From assembly GCA_023435705.1 (NCBI GenBank), contig JAEYRH010000009.1, forward strand, positions 310,001 through 374,000: a stretch of 64,000 nt of DNA. Direction: 5' to 3'. The notes under the pieces were generated by a model that was given only the letters and a program-made list of their open reading frames with translations, made no database searches and was not told where the DNA came from. The DNA is from Bacillota bacterium. GTDB lineage: Bacteria; Bacillota; Clostridia; Christensenellales; UMGS416. Position numbers and translations under genes: made by a program. Within the stretch, counting starts at the first letter, position 1, and the number at the start of each line of letters is the position of its first letter. This document shows, in pieces, positions 63,549-64,000 of the stretch.

Positions 63549-64000
63549 GTGAGCATACTGTTTCATATCCTGCTCAATAACATTGCACCCGTCTTCCTGT
63601 TGATTTTTCTAGGCTATCTGCTGGGCAGGTCATTCAAGCTGGATGTGAATTCCTTCAGCAAGATCAACCTGTATGTGTATGTGCCCGCTTTGGTGTTTGT
63701 GAAGCTGTATGAAACCAAAGTCGAAGGCCAGCATCTTCAGGCACTGCTATATGCGGTGGTGTTCCTTGCGGTGCTGGCCGCCGGCTCCGCGGCAGTGTCC
63801 AGGCTTTTGCGGCACTCCAGATCGATGAGCAGCGCGTTTATGAATTCCGTCATGTTTTACAACTCGGGCAACTTCGGCCTGCCGCTGGTCACGCTGGTGT
63901 TTCAGAACTCGCCCTATCTGCCATACGCGGTATCGATACAGATCATGGTGCTGCTCGTGCAAAACCTCTGCTCCAACACCATCGGCCTGTTCAACGCGGG
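63549..64000 (+). CDS. AEC family transporter (partial, cut by window end)
   Basis: Starts at GTG 63549 (MSILFHILLNN) after GGGGAG and runs off the window, so at least 150 residues are seen. Helices at about 10-27, 38-55 and 65-83 and the motif FYNSGNFGLPLVTLVFQ identify the auxin efflux carrier/malate permease family, which exports or imports small organic acids. Full length would be about 300-320 residues. It follows the tRNA gene on the opposite strand, with its promoter presumably at 63385-63540. Confidence 0.88.
   Translation, partial: MSILFHILLNNIAPVFLLIFLGYLLGRSFKLDVNSFSKINLYVYVPALVFVKLYETKVEGQHLQALLYAVVFLAVLAAGSAAVSRLLRHSRSMSSAFMNSVMFYNSGNFGLPLVTLVFQNSPYLPYAVSIQIMVLLVQNLCSNTIGLFNA

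Overview
The window looks like the chromosome of an anaerobic, fairly high-GC member of the Bacillota (Clostridia-like). The evidence is Shine-Dalgarno-led genes throughout, frequent TTG/GTG starts, Rex redox control, an NfnAB ferredoxin:NADP transhydrogenase, LonB, two VanW-family proteins, a M3 oligoendopeptidase, a dual CDGSH protein, bacteriohemerythrin and Gram-positive type IV pili (PilMNO without a secretin). I cannot name the genus. There is no prophage, no recognisable insertion sequence and no CRISPR array. Most of the window is ordinary chromosomal gene content, with several families of intergenic palindromes.

Layout. 1-5 kb: small membrane protein, lipoprotein, an AmmeMemoRadiSam pair (radical SAM enzyme plus a Memo/AMMECR1 fusion), a dual CDGSH iron-sulfur protein and a GNAT acetyltransferase. 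5-13 kb: membrane protein, TIM-barrel isomerase, dGTPase-like HD hydrolase, divergent membrane MutS-family ATPase, HD protein, Mrp/NBP35 ATPase and oligoendopeptidase F. 13-22.7 kb: FtsH, CAP-domain protein, AraC-type regulator, C45-type amidase, SMR-like transporter plus beta-repeat lipoprotein, flavodoxin, and an ECF sigma/anti-sigma pair.

22.7-36 kb: a complete type IV pilus locus on the minus strand, transcribed pilB-pilT-pilC-pilA1-pilA2-pilD-pilV-pilW-pilX-pilM-pilN-pilO. It is preceded on the same strand by a secreted GYWKTH protein. The leader of that gene and the leader of the major pilin gene share a candidate structured RNA element. 36-50 kb: LonB, a MerR/MFS module, two uncharacterised divergent genes, an intracellular subtilase, a paired chromate-type transporter, an APH-fold protein, a nitroreductase/radical SAM operon, a lipoprotein and an ABC-F ATPase. 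50-64 kb: P-loop kinase, secreted CAP protein, Rex with its own operator, tandem VanW genes, chemoreceptor, bacteriohemerythrin, NfnAB, Obg-Lgt, a tRNA-Ile(UAU) and the start of an AEC transporter.

Most notable signals: (1) lgt is bracketed by two copies of the 3' end of obg, exactly 840 bp apart, which looks like the scar of an inserted lgt module; (2) a roughly 57-nt element is shared by the pilin leader and the GYWKTH-protein leader; (3) palindromic repeat families with conserved frames but different stem sequences, one of which encodes the C-terminus of an MFS transporter; (4) a MerR-type promoter with a 19-bp spacer and a near-consensus Rex operator; (5) a tRNA-Ile(UAU) with a one-nucleotide variable loop.
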